A stretch of 64,000 bases of DNA from DATFQE01 sp963733845. GTDB taxonomy: Bacteria > Actinomycetota > Thermoleophilia > Gaiellales > Gaiellaceae. The stretch covers positions 1 through 64,000 of the forward strand of contig CAVTEM010000012.1 in assembly GCA_963733845.1 (NCBI GenBank), written 5' to 3'. Below the pieces are notes generated by a model. It did not search any database and was not told the DNA's origin. It worked only from the letters and a program-made list of their open reading frames with translations. The position numbers were made by a program, and so were the translations under genes. Of the stretch, positions 1-9,856 are shown one piece after another; within the stretch, counting starts at the first letter, position 1, and every line of letters starts with the position of its first letter.

Positions 1-78
1 CTGTACTCGAGCGACCTCTTTGCGGTGCCGCGACCGTCCAAGGCATTCAGCGTAACCGCCCCCTCGCAAATGTGGTAG
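1..78 (+). CDS. possible 3' end of a gene cut by the window edge
   Basis: An open frame runs in from the left edge and stops at TAG 76-78. The 25 visible residues end in QMW and show no recognisable motif. It could equally be chance in GC-rich DNA. Bases 79-161 hold nothing I can identify. Confidence 0.2.
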   Translation: MYSSDLFAVPRPSKAFSVTAPSQMW

Positions 79-161
79 GCGCTTGTGAGCGGCACCAATG
101 CATCGTCGGTGGCCGCGGATTCGAGCCTGGTCCCAAGCGGGCCCGGCCTGACGTTGGGAAA

Positions 162-665
162 TCAGCGCCGGCGGCCGCGGCTGATGACGAGCGAGACCCG
201 CGCTCCCCGCGCCAGCCGTGCGCGGGGGCGTTTGCTCTGTGAGATCACACGGCCGAGCCTGACCCGGTTCGAAAAGGAGCGTGTGACCTTGCCGGTGGCG
301 CACCTGGCGCGGGTCAGCGCGCTGCGGGCGGCAGCGAGCGTCTTGCCGCGGACGTCAGGAACGCGGCAGATGACCGGGGCCGCCGCGACCCGGTTGAAGA
401 TCGCGACCACGTTCTTGGCGGCGTTCATGCTGACAGCGCACGCGAGGACGCCAGCGCAGTCGCCCGACCAGCCGGCGAAACGCGAGCCGGAGGCGGCGAC
501 CGCGCTCAGGACGACGGCCGTGCCGGCGTCGTAGTCGGCCGCGCAGTGTTGGACTTCGAGCTCGCCTTCGCGCCCACGATCCCACCGCCGACCACAGGAG
601 CAGAAGGTCGTGGCAAGAGCCGTGTCGGGCTGACCGCAGCGGCTGGCACGCCTGGCCTGGCGCAA
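162..665 (-). CDS. secreted InlB-repeat/PASTA domain protein, C-terminal part (5' end frameshifted)
   Basis: The last ~65 residues form a PASTA-like domain (VPDVRGKTLAAARSAL near its start, ending RVSLVISRG), a fold that in other proteins binds muropeptides or acts as a surface module. Before it lies a divergent InlB B-repeat type module (AGTAVVLSAVAASGSRFAGWSGDC, then ATF-like VAIFN), common in actinobacterial surface proteins. The N-terminal ~45 residues of this frame look wrong: an InlB-like start (VVGGGIVGAKA) is visible in another minus-strand frame around 560-600 (open to about 868), so the gene was probably longer and is broken by one indel. No signal peptide is visible in the remaining part. 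It faces the RTX gene divergently, and both look like exported proteins. Confidence 0.55.
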   Translation of the reverse strand: MRQARRASRCGQPDTALATTFCSCGRRWDRGREGELEVQHCAADYDAGTAVVLSAVAASGSRFAGWSGDCAGVLACAVSMNAAKNVVAIFNRVAAAPVICRVPDVRGKTLAAARSALTRARCATGKVTRSFSNRVRLGRVISQSKRPRARLARGARVSLVISRGRRR

Positions 666-965
666 CGTCCGCCGGGTCGAGCTTGCCGTGCGCCACCACG
701 ACGATCACGCTCGCTCGGGCATTCTGCGAATCGACGACGGAATGGCATTCCCGGAACGGGCCAACTCTCCCCGTTGTCGCATGAGCGCGCTCTATACGAG
801 GGCAGACGCCGACGGTGGGCACGGATGCGGATCCTGCCCCGGGGACCCGGCGACCCTCCGCGGCCCACCTTGACAAACAGAGCAAGAGCGTCCTATAACC
901 CGAGCGCTCTTCCACTGCGGGGTCGGTTTTCGACCGAAGGGTTGGTTCCTTTGCGGTCTGCATCT
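666..965. other. stretch without a clear gene
   Basis: This probably holds the frameshifted 5' part of the minus-strand PASTA/InlB gene (up to about 868) and the upstream region of the plus-strand RTX gene. Several frames are open but none shows a convincing motif. I could not pick a promoter with confidence. Confidence 0.3.
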
Positions 966-3880
966 GTGGCGCGCTGTCGACGACTGGCCTTCGCGTGTGC
1001 GTGTTTCCTTGCGCTCCTCGCGGCGACCCCGGCCGAGAGCGCAGTGCCGCGCTGTCTAGGCCTGCTAAGGCGACGATCGTCGGCAACGCGCGCGCGAACA
1101 CGATCGTCGGGACAAATCGCGCCGACGTGATCGTGGCGCTGGGCGGAAACGACCGCGTCAACGGACGCGGCGGTAACGACCGCATCTGCCGCAGGCGCCG
1201 GCAAGGACAGTGCCGATGGCGGCGCCGGGAACGACAGGATCGACGCAGGAGCCGGCAACGACAGCGCGCTCGGTGGGGCCGGAAACGACATGTTGGCCGG
1301 AGGCGCTGGATCGAACGTCGTCGACGGAGGCGCAGGCAACTACTCTCTTACCGGGTGGATCCGGCATCGACCGCCTAGTCGGCGCTGCGGGCGCGGACAG
1401 CCTGAATGCGGGCGCTGGCAACGACGTGCTGAGAGGAGGGCGGGGCAACGACGTCATGAACGCCGGGGCTGGCTCTGAGAGCCTCGACTTCTCCTTGCTC
1501 ACGATCGGTGTGAACGTCAACCTGCTCGCGGGCACGGCGAGCGGGGAGGGCAACGACCGTGTGTCCGGTTTCGAGACCGTCCTCGGCAGCCAGGGGGGCG
1601 ACACGCTCACGGGCGGTAGTGGTCCCGACAGCCTCATTGGCAACGGTGGCGGCGACAGCTTCAACGGGCAGGGCGGCGACGACAGGATTGAAGGCGGGCC
1701 CGGCAACGACAGCGTCAGCGGTGGCGACGGCGCCGACACGCACCTCACCGCCGGCGGCAACGACCGCGCTGAAGGTGGCGCTGGCAACGACCAGGTCGAC
1801 CTCGGCTTCGACGCGGACAACGGCTTCGGCGGCGAAGGCAACGACACGCTGACCGGTAGCGGCGGAGACGACTTCCTTGCCGGCGAGGCGGGCGACGACC
1901 TGCTCGCTGCTGGCCTCGGAAGTGACCGCGGTGAGGGTGGTCCCGGCAACGACCGGATCGACCTCGCGGAGGGCAACCACATCGGCCGCGGCGGCGACGG
2001 CAACGACCAGTTGCTCGGCGGCCCCGGTGACGATGACCTGGCCGGCGAAGGCGGAGACGACACGCTCACAGCCGGCGCCGGCGCCGACGTTACCAGGGGC
2101 GGCTCCGGCAACGACAGCCTCGACGGGGCGGGAAGCGCAACCGCGTTCTACAGCAGCGCACCCGGCCCGGGCCAGGTTGACCTCGGTGCGGGGACGGCCT
2201 CCGGTGAGGGTTCTGACAGCCTGGCTGCGATCACGCGCGTTGTCGGCTCGAGCTTCGACGACACGCTCACCGGCGGCGGCGCGGCCGACTCGCTCGTGGG
2301 CGGAGGCGGGAACGACAACATCAAGGGCGCGGGCGGCGACGATGCTCTGGACGGCGGCGAGGGTAACGACAGCATCCGCGGCGGCGACGGCAACGACTCC
2401 CTGCTCGGCGCGGGCGGCGACGACTTCCTCGGCGGTGACGGCGGCAACGATGCGCTGACCTCCAGCACTGGAACAAACATGCTCGAGGGCGGCCCTGGCA
2501 ACGACACGCTGAACGGCACGGGCGGAGCGGCGACCGTCTTCTACGGCGCCGCGCCCGGCCCGGTGACCGTCAACCGGGGCGCGGGAACCGCGAGCGGCGA
2601 GGGCAGCGACACGCTGGTCGCGATCGGCGGCGTGTCCGCGACCGAGCTCGACGGACTCGATCACCGGCGGCCCCGGCGCGGACACGATCGCCGCCCTGGG
2701 CGGCAACGACCAGGTGGATGGCGCGGGTGGCAACGACACGATCTCGGGTGGCGCTGACAACGACTCGCTCCTGGGCGGCGAGGGCAACGACCAGCTCTTC
2801 GGGCAGCGGGAGCAACCTGCTCGACGGCGGCGGCGGTAACGACACCCTCGACGCCCTCGAGGGCGACGACCTCCTGCTCGGCGGGCGCGGGCGCAGACCA
2901 GATCCACGCCGGGGCGGGCTTCGACTTCGTCGGCGGAGGTGCAGGCGACGACTTCATCAACGGGGGGCGGACCGGACACGCTCGACTTCCGGCGCGCGCT
3001 GGGCGTGACCGTCAACCTCGCCCCGCGGGGGACGGTTCGGACAGCGACAGGCGAGGGAGCGACAGCCTGCTCGGCTTCGAGGTCGTGTTCGGCTCAGGCC
3101 ACGGCGACACGCTCTCGGGCACGGGCGCGGTCGACCAGTTCTTCGGCGGCGCGGCAACGACAACCTGAACGGCCTGGGTGGAGACGACTACATCGCCGGC
3201 GAAGGCGGCAACGACGAACTCTCTCCGGGGCCGGGACCTCGACCTGGTCGAGGGCGGGCCCTGGAGACGACACGCTCGACGGCCCGGCTGGGAAGCGCGA
3301 CCGCGCTGTACGGAGCAGCGCCCGGCGGCGTCACCGTCAACCTGGCCACGGGAACGGCGACCGGCGACGGCACAGACACGCTGATCGGCGTGACAGGCGT
3401 GTTCGGCTCCGAGTTCGACGACTCGCTGACCGGCGGAGCGACGAGCGACATCGTCGCGGCGCTCGGCGGCAACGACACGATCGCGGGTGGGCGCGGCATC
3501 GACGTGGTCGAGGGCGGCGACGGCGCCGACGTGATCGACGGCGGCGATGAAGTCGACGCGACCTCGTACTTCACCTCGCCGAACCCGATCGACGCCGACC
3601 TGGCCACGCAGAAAGTGATCGGGCATGGCAAGGACACGCTGATCGCGGTCGAGAGCGTCGCCGGCTCCGAGTTCGGCGACCAGCTGCTCGGCGACGACGG
3701 ACTCAACCTGCTCTTCGGCGAGCCGGCGACGACTTCCTTGACGGCCGCGGCGGCCTCGACGCGCTCGACGGCGGCGAGGGGACGGACACCTGCCTGAACG
3801 GCGAGGACTGGAGCCGGCACCTGCGAGATCACGACGTGCTCGCCTTGCGAGCGTCTTCGCCGCCGAGACCGCCCTGCTGA
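966..3880 (+). pseudogene. secreted RTX/hemolysin-type calcium-binding repeat protein (many frameshifts)
   Basis: Dozens of glycine/aspartate nonapeptides of the GGxGNDxLxGG type, which form calcium-binding parallel beta-rolls, run from about 1080 to 3790. They are interspersed with spacers of the type VNLATGTATGEGxDxLxxIEGVxGSxFDDTLTG. A signal peptide (RRLAFACACFLALLAATPAESA) is read just after a GTG at 966, then the mature start AVPRCLG, then one frame change into ATIVGNARANTIVG. At least eight further frame changes occur (near 1190, 1340, 2650, 2810, 2890, 2965, 3150, 3225, 3715); each restores the same repeat when one base is added or removed. The longest unbroken frame is 1210-2757. The stop at 3878-3880 assumes the last frame is right. 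Role: probably an extracellular structural or adhesive protein; no enzymatic domain is seen. Confidence 0.75.
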
Positions 3881-3930
3881 CCGCGCGCTGCGCAGATTCG
3901 AGCGGACCGGGCTCTCCTCGGAGGTGAGCG

Positions 3931-6900
3931 ATGAAGACGAAGCTGATCCTGATCCTCGCCTCCTTGGGAGCGCTCTGCCTCCTCGCTCCGCCCGCGAGCG
4001 CCGTTCCGGCCGACCCGAACGCGCGCGTCGTTCTGCGCCAGCCCGACGGAACCGGATCAAGGTGCGGCTGTTCGGCGATGAGCACTACCACGGCTACGAG
4101 ACCCTGAGCGGGCACACGCTCGTGCGCGAGCGCAGCGGGCACTGGGTGTATGCGCGCAAGGGGGCGAACGGCCGGCTCGTGTCCAGCGCGCGCGCCGGCA
4201 CAACGAGCGGCGCTGCGCGGACTGCGCCCGCACCTGCGCGACAGAGTTCAAGCAGCGCAACCGCCCTTACTCCGTGCCGATCGCGCCGCCGCCGCCGCGT
4301 CCAGGCTTCTCTCGGATCAGCAGCCCGCGTTCCCGTCGACCGGGGTGCAGCGCGAGCTCGTCATCCTCGCCGCCTACGCGAACACGAACCCAGAGCACGG
4401 CCGCGTCGGACTGGACAGGGCGCTTCTTCGGGGCGAGCCGGGAGCCTGAAGCACTACTACGAGCGAGGTCTCCTACGGCAAGCTCTCGTTCGCGCCGGCA
4501 GCGGAGAACTACGGCACGTACGCCGACGGGATCGTCGGCTGGCTGAAGATCACCACCCACAACGGCCCGGTCGGGTAGAAGTGGGTTGACGTCGGCAGCC
4601 AGGTCATCGCCGCGATCAAGGCGGCCGCCCCCTACGTCAACTTCGCCGCAGTACGACACCTCGCCGCGGACGGCGGATCGAGCCGAACGAGCTGCACGTG
4701 ACGATCATCGCCGCGGGCGAGGAGCAGGCCGCCTGTGGCGGACCGGTGTCTGGGCGCACAAGTGACCTCCTCGGCAGCACTGCACCCGATTCCGACGGCG
4801 TCTACGTCGGCTACTACGGCTACACGATCTTCGGGGAGATCCAGTGCGAGCGGGCGGTCGGCATCAGGCGACGGTGGGGATCATCGCGCACGAGCTCGGG
4901 CACGACCTCGGGATGCCCGACCTGTACGACCCCGACAGGAGCGCTGCCGACCGAGGTGGTGTTGGCAGCTGGAGCCTGATGGCGAGCGGATCCTGGAATG
5001 CGGCGCCGGGCGGCTTCTCGGGCTCATCCCCGGCGCATCCTCGACGCCTTCATGAAGTCGTACATGGGCTGGACCGTCCCGCAGCAGGTGAGCGGAACGG
5101 TGAACGGGGTCGCGCTCGCCCAAGCGGAGAACAACCCGCGCGCCGTTCGCCTGCGCGCAAACCCGAACGGCGTCGACTGGAGCTCCGACGTCCGCTCGGG
5201 CTCCGGCGAGTACTTCCTGCTCGAGAACCGCCAGCAGACGGGCTACGACGTGGGCCTGCCCGGCTGCGGCGTCCTGATCTGGCATATCGCCGAGCAGCGC
5301 CGTCAGCAACAACAACGCCAACGCCAACGAGAACGGCGTCCGTCTGGTCGATCTCGAGGAAGGAGATAACAACGACGATCCGCGCAGCGCCGCCGACCCC
5401 TGGCCGGCTACGAGGGGAGTTCAACGACTCGTCCAGCCCGAACGCGAGGCTGTACTCGGGCGCGTTCTCGGGCGTGAAGGGTGCAACGGTCTCGACGGCC
5501 TGCGCGGGGACGATGACCGTCAACACCGCCGACGGAAGCGCGGTCGGGGTCCCGAACGACAACTTCGCCGCCGCGACCGCGGCGGGACGCTCCCGTACGC
5601 GCAGACCGGGATCGCGACCGCGACCGCAACCAAGCAGGCCGGCGAGCAGTCGCCGACATGCGATCCGACGATCGGGCGCACGCTCTGGTGGCGCTTCACC
5701 CCGGCCACGAACATGCGCGTAAAAGCGGAGACCACAGGCTCGAGCTACGACACCGTGCTCGCCGCCTGGACAGGCACCACCCTGGGCGCGCTCGACCGAG
5801 GCGGTCTGCAACGACGATCCTGCCGGGACGGCCAGCCGGCGGCCCGTCCTCGTTCGAGCTCGACCTGACCGCCGGGAACGACCTACTACTTCCAGGCAGG
5901 CGGCTTCGGCGCCATCGGCGGTCTGCTCAACTTCTCGCTCTCACGGGTCACGACCGCGCCGGCGAACGACGGCTTCGCTGAACGCGACCGGCGTCTCCGA
6001 GCCGCTGCCGTTCACGCCCGCTGGGATCGCGACCGCGGACGCGACGACCGAAGCCGGTGAGCCGCAGCCCGCCTGCGCCGCGGCCGGGAAGACGGTCTGG
6101 TTCCGCTTCACGCCGAAGGCGACGGTGCTGGTGAAGGCGGAGACGACCGGCTCGAACTTCGACACCGTGCTCGCCGCCTACCGCGGCACGGCGATCAACG
6201 CGCTCACTCCGTCGCCTGTAACGACGACGCCGCCGGCGCAGGCGGGCCCGTCCTCGTTCGATCTCACGCTGACGGCCGGCGCAGACCTACTACTTCCAGG
6301 CAGGCGGGTTCAACAACGCGGGAGTGATCGCCAGCGGCAGCCTCAGCCTTCAAGCTGAGCCGGGTCGCCACCGGCCCGGCCAACGACGCGCTTCGCCGGC
6401 GCGAGCACCGTCGCCGCGCTCCCGTTCGAGACCGCGGGCCCGAACGCCGACGCGACCGTCGAGGCCGGCGAGCCGCACGCCGACCTGCGCCCCGATCGGG
6501 AAGACCGTCTGGTACCGCTTCGTCGCCGCGGCGACGATGAGCGTCGTCGCCGAGACGACGAACTCCTCGCTCGACTTCGACACCGTGCTCGCGGTCTACC
6601 GCGGCACGAGCTCGGCGCGCTGACCGAGGTCGGCTGTAACGACGACATGGCGGAGACTGCCGGCGGCTCCTCGAGCGTCCAGGTCACGCTCACCGGCGGC
6701 CAGACCTACTACTTCCAGGCCGGCGGCTTCAAGAGCGCTGCGGCAGGGTCGCCAGGGCAGCCTCGGCTTCAAGCTGTCCGCTGCTCGCCTCGAGTGACGC
6801 CTTCGCCGGCGCGGTCGCGATCGGCGCGTCCCCTTCTCGCAGACGGGGACGACGGCCTCGGCGACCGAGGAGGGCGGCGAGCCGCTGCCGACCTGCGCGC

Positions 6901-7192
6901 CGATCGGCAAGACCGTCTGGTACCGCTTCACCCCGGCCGCGAACATGACCGTGACCGTCTCGACGCAGGGCTCCGCGTTCGACACCGTGCTCGTCGTCTG
7001 GCGCGGGACCGCGCTCGGCGCGCTGACCGAGGTCGGCTGCGACGACGACGCGAATCGCGACCGGCGGGGCATCGCGGATCACCGAGCCTCGCGCTGACCG
7101 CCGGGCAGACGTACTACTTCCAGGTCGGCGGCTACAAGAACGCGAACACGACCGCGAACGGCCCATACAGCCTCTTCGTCTCCGTCGGATGA
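3931..7192 (+). pseudogene. secreted M6-family (immune inhibitor A-like) zinc metalloprotease with C-terminal repeats (many frameshifts)
   Basis: ATG 3931 follows a good GGAGG ribosome site at 3920-3924 and opens a clear signal peptide (MKTKLILILASLGALCLLAPPASA). The next region (LFGDEHYHGYETLSGHT) is typical of the N-terminus of M6 peptidases. At about 4880-4927 the zinc site HELGHDLGMPDLYD is read, with the HExxH and the third ligand in GxPD; a catalytic-domain continuation follows (SGEYFLLENRQQTGYD around 5200, then GVLIWH). From 5545 four repeat domains follow. The frame is broken at least a dozen times by one-base gains or losses, so no single ORF covers the protease. The joined product would be about 1080 residues. 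Role: extracellular protein degradation. It follows the RTX gene by 50 bases; both are exported and may be co-transcribed. Confidence 0.75.
5545..7192 (+). repeat. four tandem ~410-bp repeats encoding C-terminal beta-sandwich-like domains
   Basis: Units begin near 5545, 5956, 6371 and 6786. Each encodes about 137 residues with the order (N)DxFA, then TCxPIGKTVWYRF, then TGSxFDTVLAxxRGT, then AGQTYYFQAGGF. This resembles pre-peptidase C-terminal/pro-domain type modules carried by secreted proteases. The conserved segments let most of the frame breaks be located precisely. Confidence 0.75.
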
Positions 7193-7364
7193 CGCGTGGT
7201 GGGGTAATCGAACGCCTGCGTGTTCGGCAACTGACGCGATCGCAGTGCGTGTGGATCTTGGTTGATTGCAAGCGATGGCGTGTCCTATTCCTGAGTGATG
7301 GTCGTCAGTTCAATGACACTGCGGTTCGCGGCTGACTGACATGACGTTTTCATGGTGGTGACAC

Positions 7365-7388
7365 GGAGGCCGCCACTAAGCGGCCTCC
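7365..7388 (+). terminator. perfect 9-bp hairpin, possible terminator of the M6 gene
   Basis: GGAGGCCGC at 7365-7373 pairs with GCGGCCTCC at 7380-7388 around a six-base loop. No T run follows, so the terminator role is inferred from position, 170 bases after the protease stop. Confidence 0.4.
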
Positions 7389-7576
7389 TACAGGCTGAGA
7401 CGGTAGGCCTTGGAGGCGTCAACCCCTCGGCGAGGCGACACGCGCGTAGTCGGGTGCTTACGGTTTCGAAGCTCTTCGCAATCTTCGAGATCGAAGCTCG
7501 CTACAACCACCACGAAAAGACCCTTCAGCTCTCCGCGACCGTCTTCCCTGAGATGGCTGACCTCCTAGAGCGCGAA

Positions 7577-7596
7577 CGGCCGCTCGAAGGCGGCCG
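7577..7596 (-). terminator. hairpin just downstream of tRNA-fMet
   Basis: On the minus strand CGGCCGC, loop CTTCGA, GCGGCCG form a perfect 7-bp stem starting 18 bases after the tRNA 3' end. No clear U tract follows. Confidence 0.45.
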
Positions 7597-7614
7597 GTCG
7601 CAGCAAATCGTTTA

Positions 7615-7688
7615 TAGCGGGGGCAGGATTTGAACCTGCGACCTCCGGGTTATGAGCCCGGCGAGCTACCTGACTGCTCCACCCCGCG
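7615..7688 (-). tRNA. tRNA-fMet(CAT), initiator
   Basis: The minus strand gives a 74-nt cloverleaf starting CGCGGGG, with anticodon loop CTCATAA (anticodon CAT), T-arm loop TTCAAAT and discriminator A. Initiator marks are present: an unpaired first position (C1 opposite U72) and three G-C pairs at the base of the anticodon loop (GGG/CCC). CCA is not encoded. Confidence 0.95.
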
Positions 7689-7743
7689 TCGCGGCGGCAA
7701 TTGTAGCGCACCTCCGGGGCGTACGACGGCGCCGACGGGGCCG

Positions 7744-9126
7744 CTAGCTCGCCGGGATGTTCTGGTTGATGCGGAAGAAGTTGTCCGGGTCGTAGCGTCG
7801 CTTCAAGGCTCGCAGCCGATCGTACTTCGCGGGCCCGTAGGACTCGAGGACACGCGCCGGCTCGTCGTCGCCCAGGAAGTTCACGTACACGCCCTGGTGC
7901 CACGGCTCCAGCGCCGACCAGAAGCTCCGCACCCAGTCGCGCTCCTCCTCGAAGCCCTCGGCCGTCTCGGTGCAGGCGCCGATGTTGTACGTGAACGCGG
8001 CGCGGCGCCCGTTGAACGCGGTCTCGTCGTCGCCCACCCGCGCGACCGCGCCACCCATCTGCCAGATCGGGAACGACGTCAGCGGCGAGGCGATCTGAAG
8101 CGAGCGCTCCATCGTGATGTCGATGATCTCGTCGGTCAGCTCGGCGACGTCGCAGCTCTTGAAGTAGTACCAGCGGTCCGGCGGGAAGCTCGGGTCGAAC
8201 ATTGCCTGGTGCGCGAGGTACGGCTTGACGATGCAGACGTCCGCGATCGGTGGCCCGAACTGCCTCAGCGGCCGGATCACCCGTTCACCCTCGTCCGGGT
8301 CGCCCACCCAGCAGGGGACGACCATCACGACCGGCTTGCCGTGCAGCTCCTCGGGGACGAACGGCAGCGGCGGCGCCTTGCGATGAACGACGATCGTCAT
8401 CAGCTCGTCGGGCGCCTCGGCGACCCAGTCACGGTAGAACCTCAGGACCTCGCCGGACCGCTCCATCGGCCAGAAGATCGGGCCGGCCAGGACCTGGGTC
8501 CCGAGCGGCACGCAGCGGAACTCGAACTCGGTGACGATCCCGAAGTTGCCGCCCCCGCCGCAGAGGCCCCAGAAGAGGTCGGCGTTCTCGTCCGCGCTCG
8601 CCTGCACGAACTCGCCGTCGGCGGTGACGAGATCCACGGAGACGAGCTGGTCGACCGAGAGCCCGTGCTTGCGCATGATCCAGCCGATCCCGCCGCCGAG
8701 CGTCAGCCCGGCCACGCCCGTGTGGGTGACGATGCCCGACGGCACCGCCAGCCCGAACGCCTGCGTCTCCCGGTCGAGCTCGCCGAGGAGCACGCCCGCC
8801 TGCACACGCGCCGTGCGCTTCTCCGGATCCACGCGAACGCCCTTCATCGGCTGCAGGTCGATCATCAGCGCGTCGTCGGCGACCGACAGACCGGGGAAGG
8901 AGTGCCCGCCGCTCCGCACGGCAACCGGGAGGCCGCTCTCACGTCCGAGCTTGACGGCGGCGATGACGTCCGACACGCCCGCACAGCGGACGATCAGCGC
9001 CGGGCGCCGGTCGAAGGAGCCGTTCCAGACCTTGCGGTGCAGGTCGTAGCCCGGGTCGCCGGGGCGCACGACGTCGCCGCGGAAGGCAGCCTCGTCGAGC
9101 TCGAGCGCGTCGGCGACGGCGGTCAC
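7744..9126 (-). CDS. FAD-linked oxidase, berberine-bridge/6-hydroxynicotine-oxidase type
   Basis: A 460-residue flavoprotein of the PCMH/VAO fold. The FAD-binding N-terminal half contains RSGGHS (H75, the usual site of the covalent histidyl-FAD bond) and GLTLGGGIGWIMRKHGL. The second cysteine used by bicovalent berberine-bridge enzymes is not seen, so a single covalent link is likely. The C-terminus carries the BBE motif YDPDNFFRINQNI. Such enzymes oxidise alcohols, sugars or amines with oxygen; the substrate cannot be told from sequence. The open frame extends much further upstream, but GTG 9126 is the first start after the preceding msrA gene stops at 9177 and matches the usual N-terminus. 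Confidence 0.85.
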   Translation of the reverse strand: MTAVADALELDEAAFRGDVVRPGDPGYDLHRKVWNGSFDRRPALIVRCAGVSDVIAAVKLGRESGLPVAVRSGGHSFPGLSVADDALMIDLQPMKGVRVDPEKRTARVQAGVLLGELDRETQAFGLAVPSGIVTHTGVAGLTLGGGIGWIMRKHGLSVDQLVSVDLVTADGEFVQASADENADLFWGLCGGGGNFGIVTEFEFRCVPLGTQVLAGPIFWPMERSGEVLRFYRDWVAEAPDELMTIVVHRKAPPLPFVPEELHGKPVVMVVPCWVGDPDEGERVIRPLRQFGPPIADVCIVKPYLAHQAMFDPSFPPDRWYYFKSCDVAELTDEIIDITMERSLQIASPLTSFPIWQMGGAVARVGDDETAFNGRRAAFTYNIGACTETAEGFEEERDWVRSFWSALEPWHQGVYVNFLGDDEPARVLESYGPAKYDRLRALKRRYDPDNFFRINQNIPAS

Positions 9127-9176
9127 GGTCTCAGTTTCGCATCGCGCGGCGATAGAGCCAAGGGGTGTGTCGGCTG

Positions 9177-9833
9177 CTACGACTCGGTTGCCACGAGGCC
9201 GGCCGGGCAGTCGACGCCCGTGCCGCCCAGGCCGCAGTAGCCGCCTGGGTTCTTCTGCAGGTACTGCTGGTGGTACGGCTCGGCGTAGTAGAACTCGCCG
9301 GCCGGCGCCACCTCCGTCGTGATCTCGCCGTAGCCGGCCGTCCTGAGGCGATCGCCGTACAGCGCCCTCGACCGCTCGATCGCGGCGCGCTGCTCGTCGT
9401 TCGCGTAGTAGGCGGCCGAGCGGTACTGCGTGCCCATGTCGTTGCCCTGGCGCATGCCCTGCGTCGGGTCGTGGTTCTCCCAGAAGAGCCTCAACAGCTC
9501 GTCGTACGACGTCTTGGCCGGGTCGTAGACGACCAGCACAGCCTCGGTGTGACCGGTGCGGCCGCTGCAGGCCTCCTCGTAGGTCGGGTTCGGCGTGTAG
9601 CCGCCCGCGTAGCCGACCGCGGTCGTGTAGACGCCCGGCGCCTGCCAGAACACGCGCTCGGCGCCCCAGAAGCAGCCGAGTCCGAACACGGCGGTCTCGA
9701 AGCCCTCGGGGAACGGCGGCCGGAGCGGCGTTCCCAGAACCGCGTGGCGCTCGGGAACGACTATCTGCTCCTCGCGGCCGGCGAGCGCTTCGCGGGGCTC
9801 CACCATCTCTGTCTTGTCGCGAAAGAGGAACAT
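9177..9833 (-). CDS. msrA: peptide-methionine (S)-S-oxide reductase
   Basis: 218 residues. The catalytic GCFWGAE motif has its nucleophile at C54, followed by the family signature VGYAGG and later HDPTQGMRQGNDMGTQYRS. The C-terminal GGYCGLGG supplies a resolving cysteine. The protein reduces methionine-S-sulfoxide in oxidised proteins using thioredoxin, so trxB at 28.3 kb may supply its reductant. ATG 9833 gives a ~40-residue N-terminal extension before the core, as in other actinobacterial MsrA. It lies 50 bases upstream of the flavin oxidase in the same orientation. Confidence 0.95.
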   Translation of the reverse strand: MFLFRDKTEMVEPREALAGREEQIVVPERHAVLGTPLRPPFPEGFETAVFGLGCFWGAERVFWQAPGVYTTAVGYAGGYTPNPTYEEACSGRTGHTEAVLVVYDPAKTSYDELLRLFWENHDPTQGMRQGNDMGTQYRSAAYYANDEQRAAIERSRALYGDRLRTAGYGEITTEVAPAGEFYYAEPYHQQYLQKNPGGYCGLGGTGVDCPAGLVATES

Positions 9834-9856
9834 GCGACAAGCGTAGCGAGAGGGGG

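Larger units (their letters stand above)
7193..7614. other. intergenic region with two hairpins and a lower-GC open frame
   Basis: Base composition drops compared with the neighbours. A plus-strand frame ending at 7633 inside the tRNA is open; its last part (ARYNHHEKTLQLSATVFPEM, then ADLLERERP) has protein-like composition and might be the tail of a lost gene, but I cannot name it. Two perfect hairpins are listed separately. Confidence 0.35.

Noticed and set aside
1375..3015. 546-codon minus-strand frame opposite the RTX repeats
   Set aside because: Valine/alanine-rich repeats are the complement of the glycine/aspartate repeats; no independent signature.
1080..3790. short tandem repeats that might suggest a CRISPR array
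   Set aside because: The repeats are degenerate 27-base units encoding calcium-binding nonapeptides, not identical repeats with unique spacers.
7630..9240. 536-codon plus-strand open frame
   Set aside because: Opposite the FAD oxidase, whose motifs are clear; it also runs through the tRNA gene.
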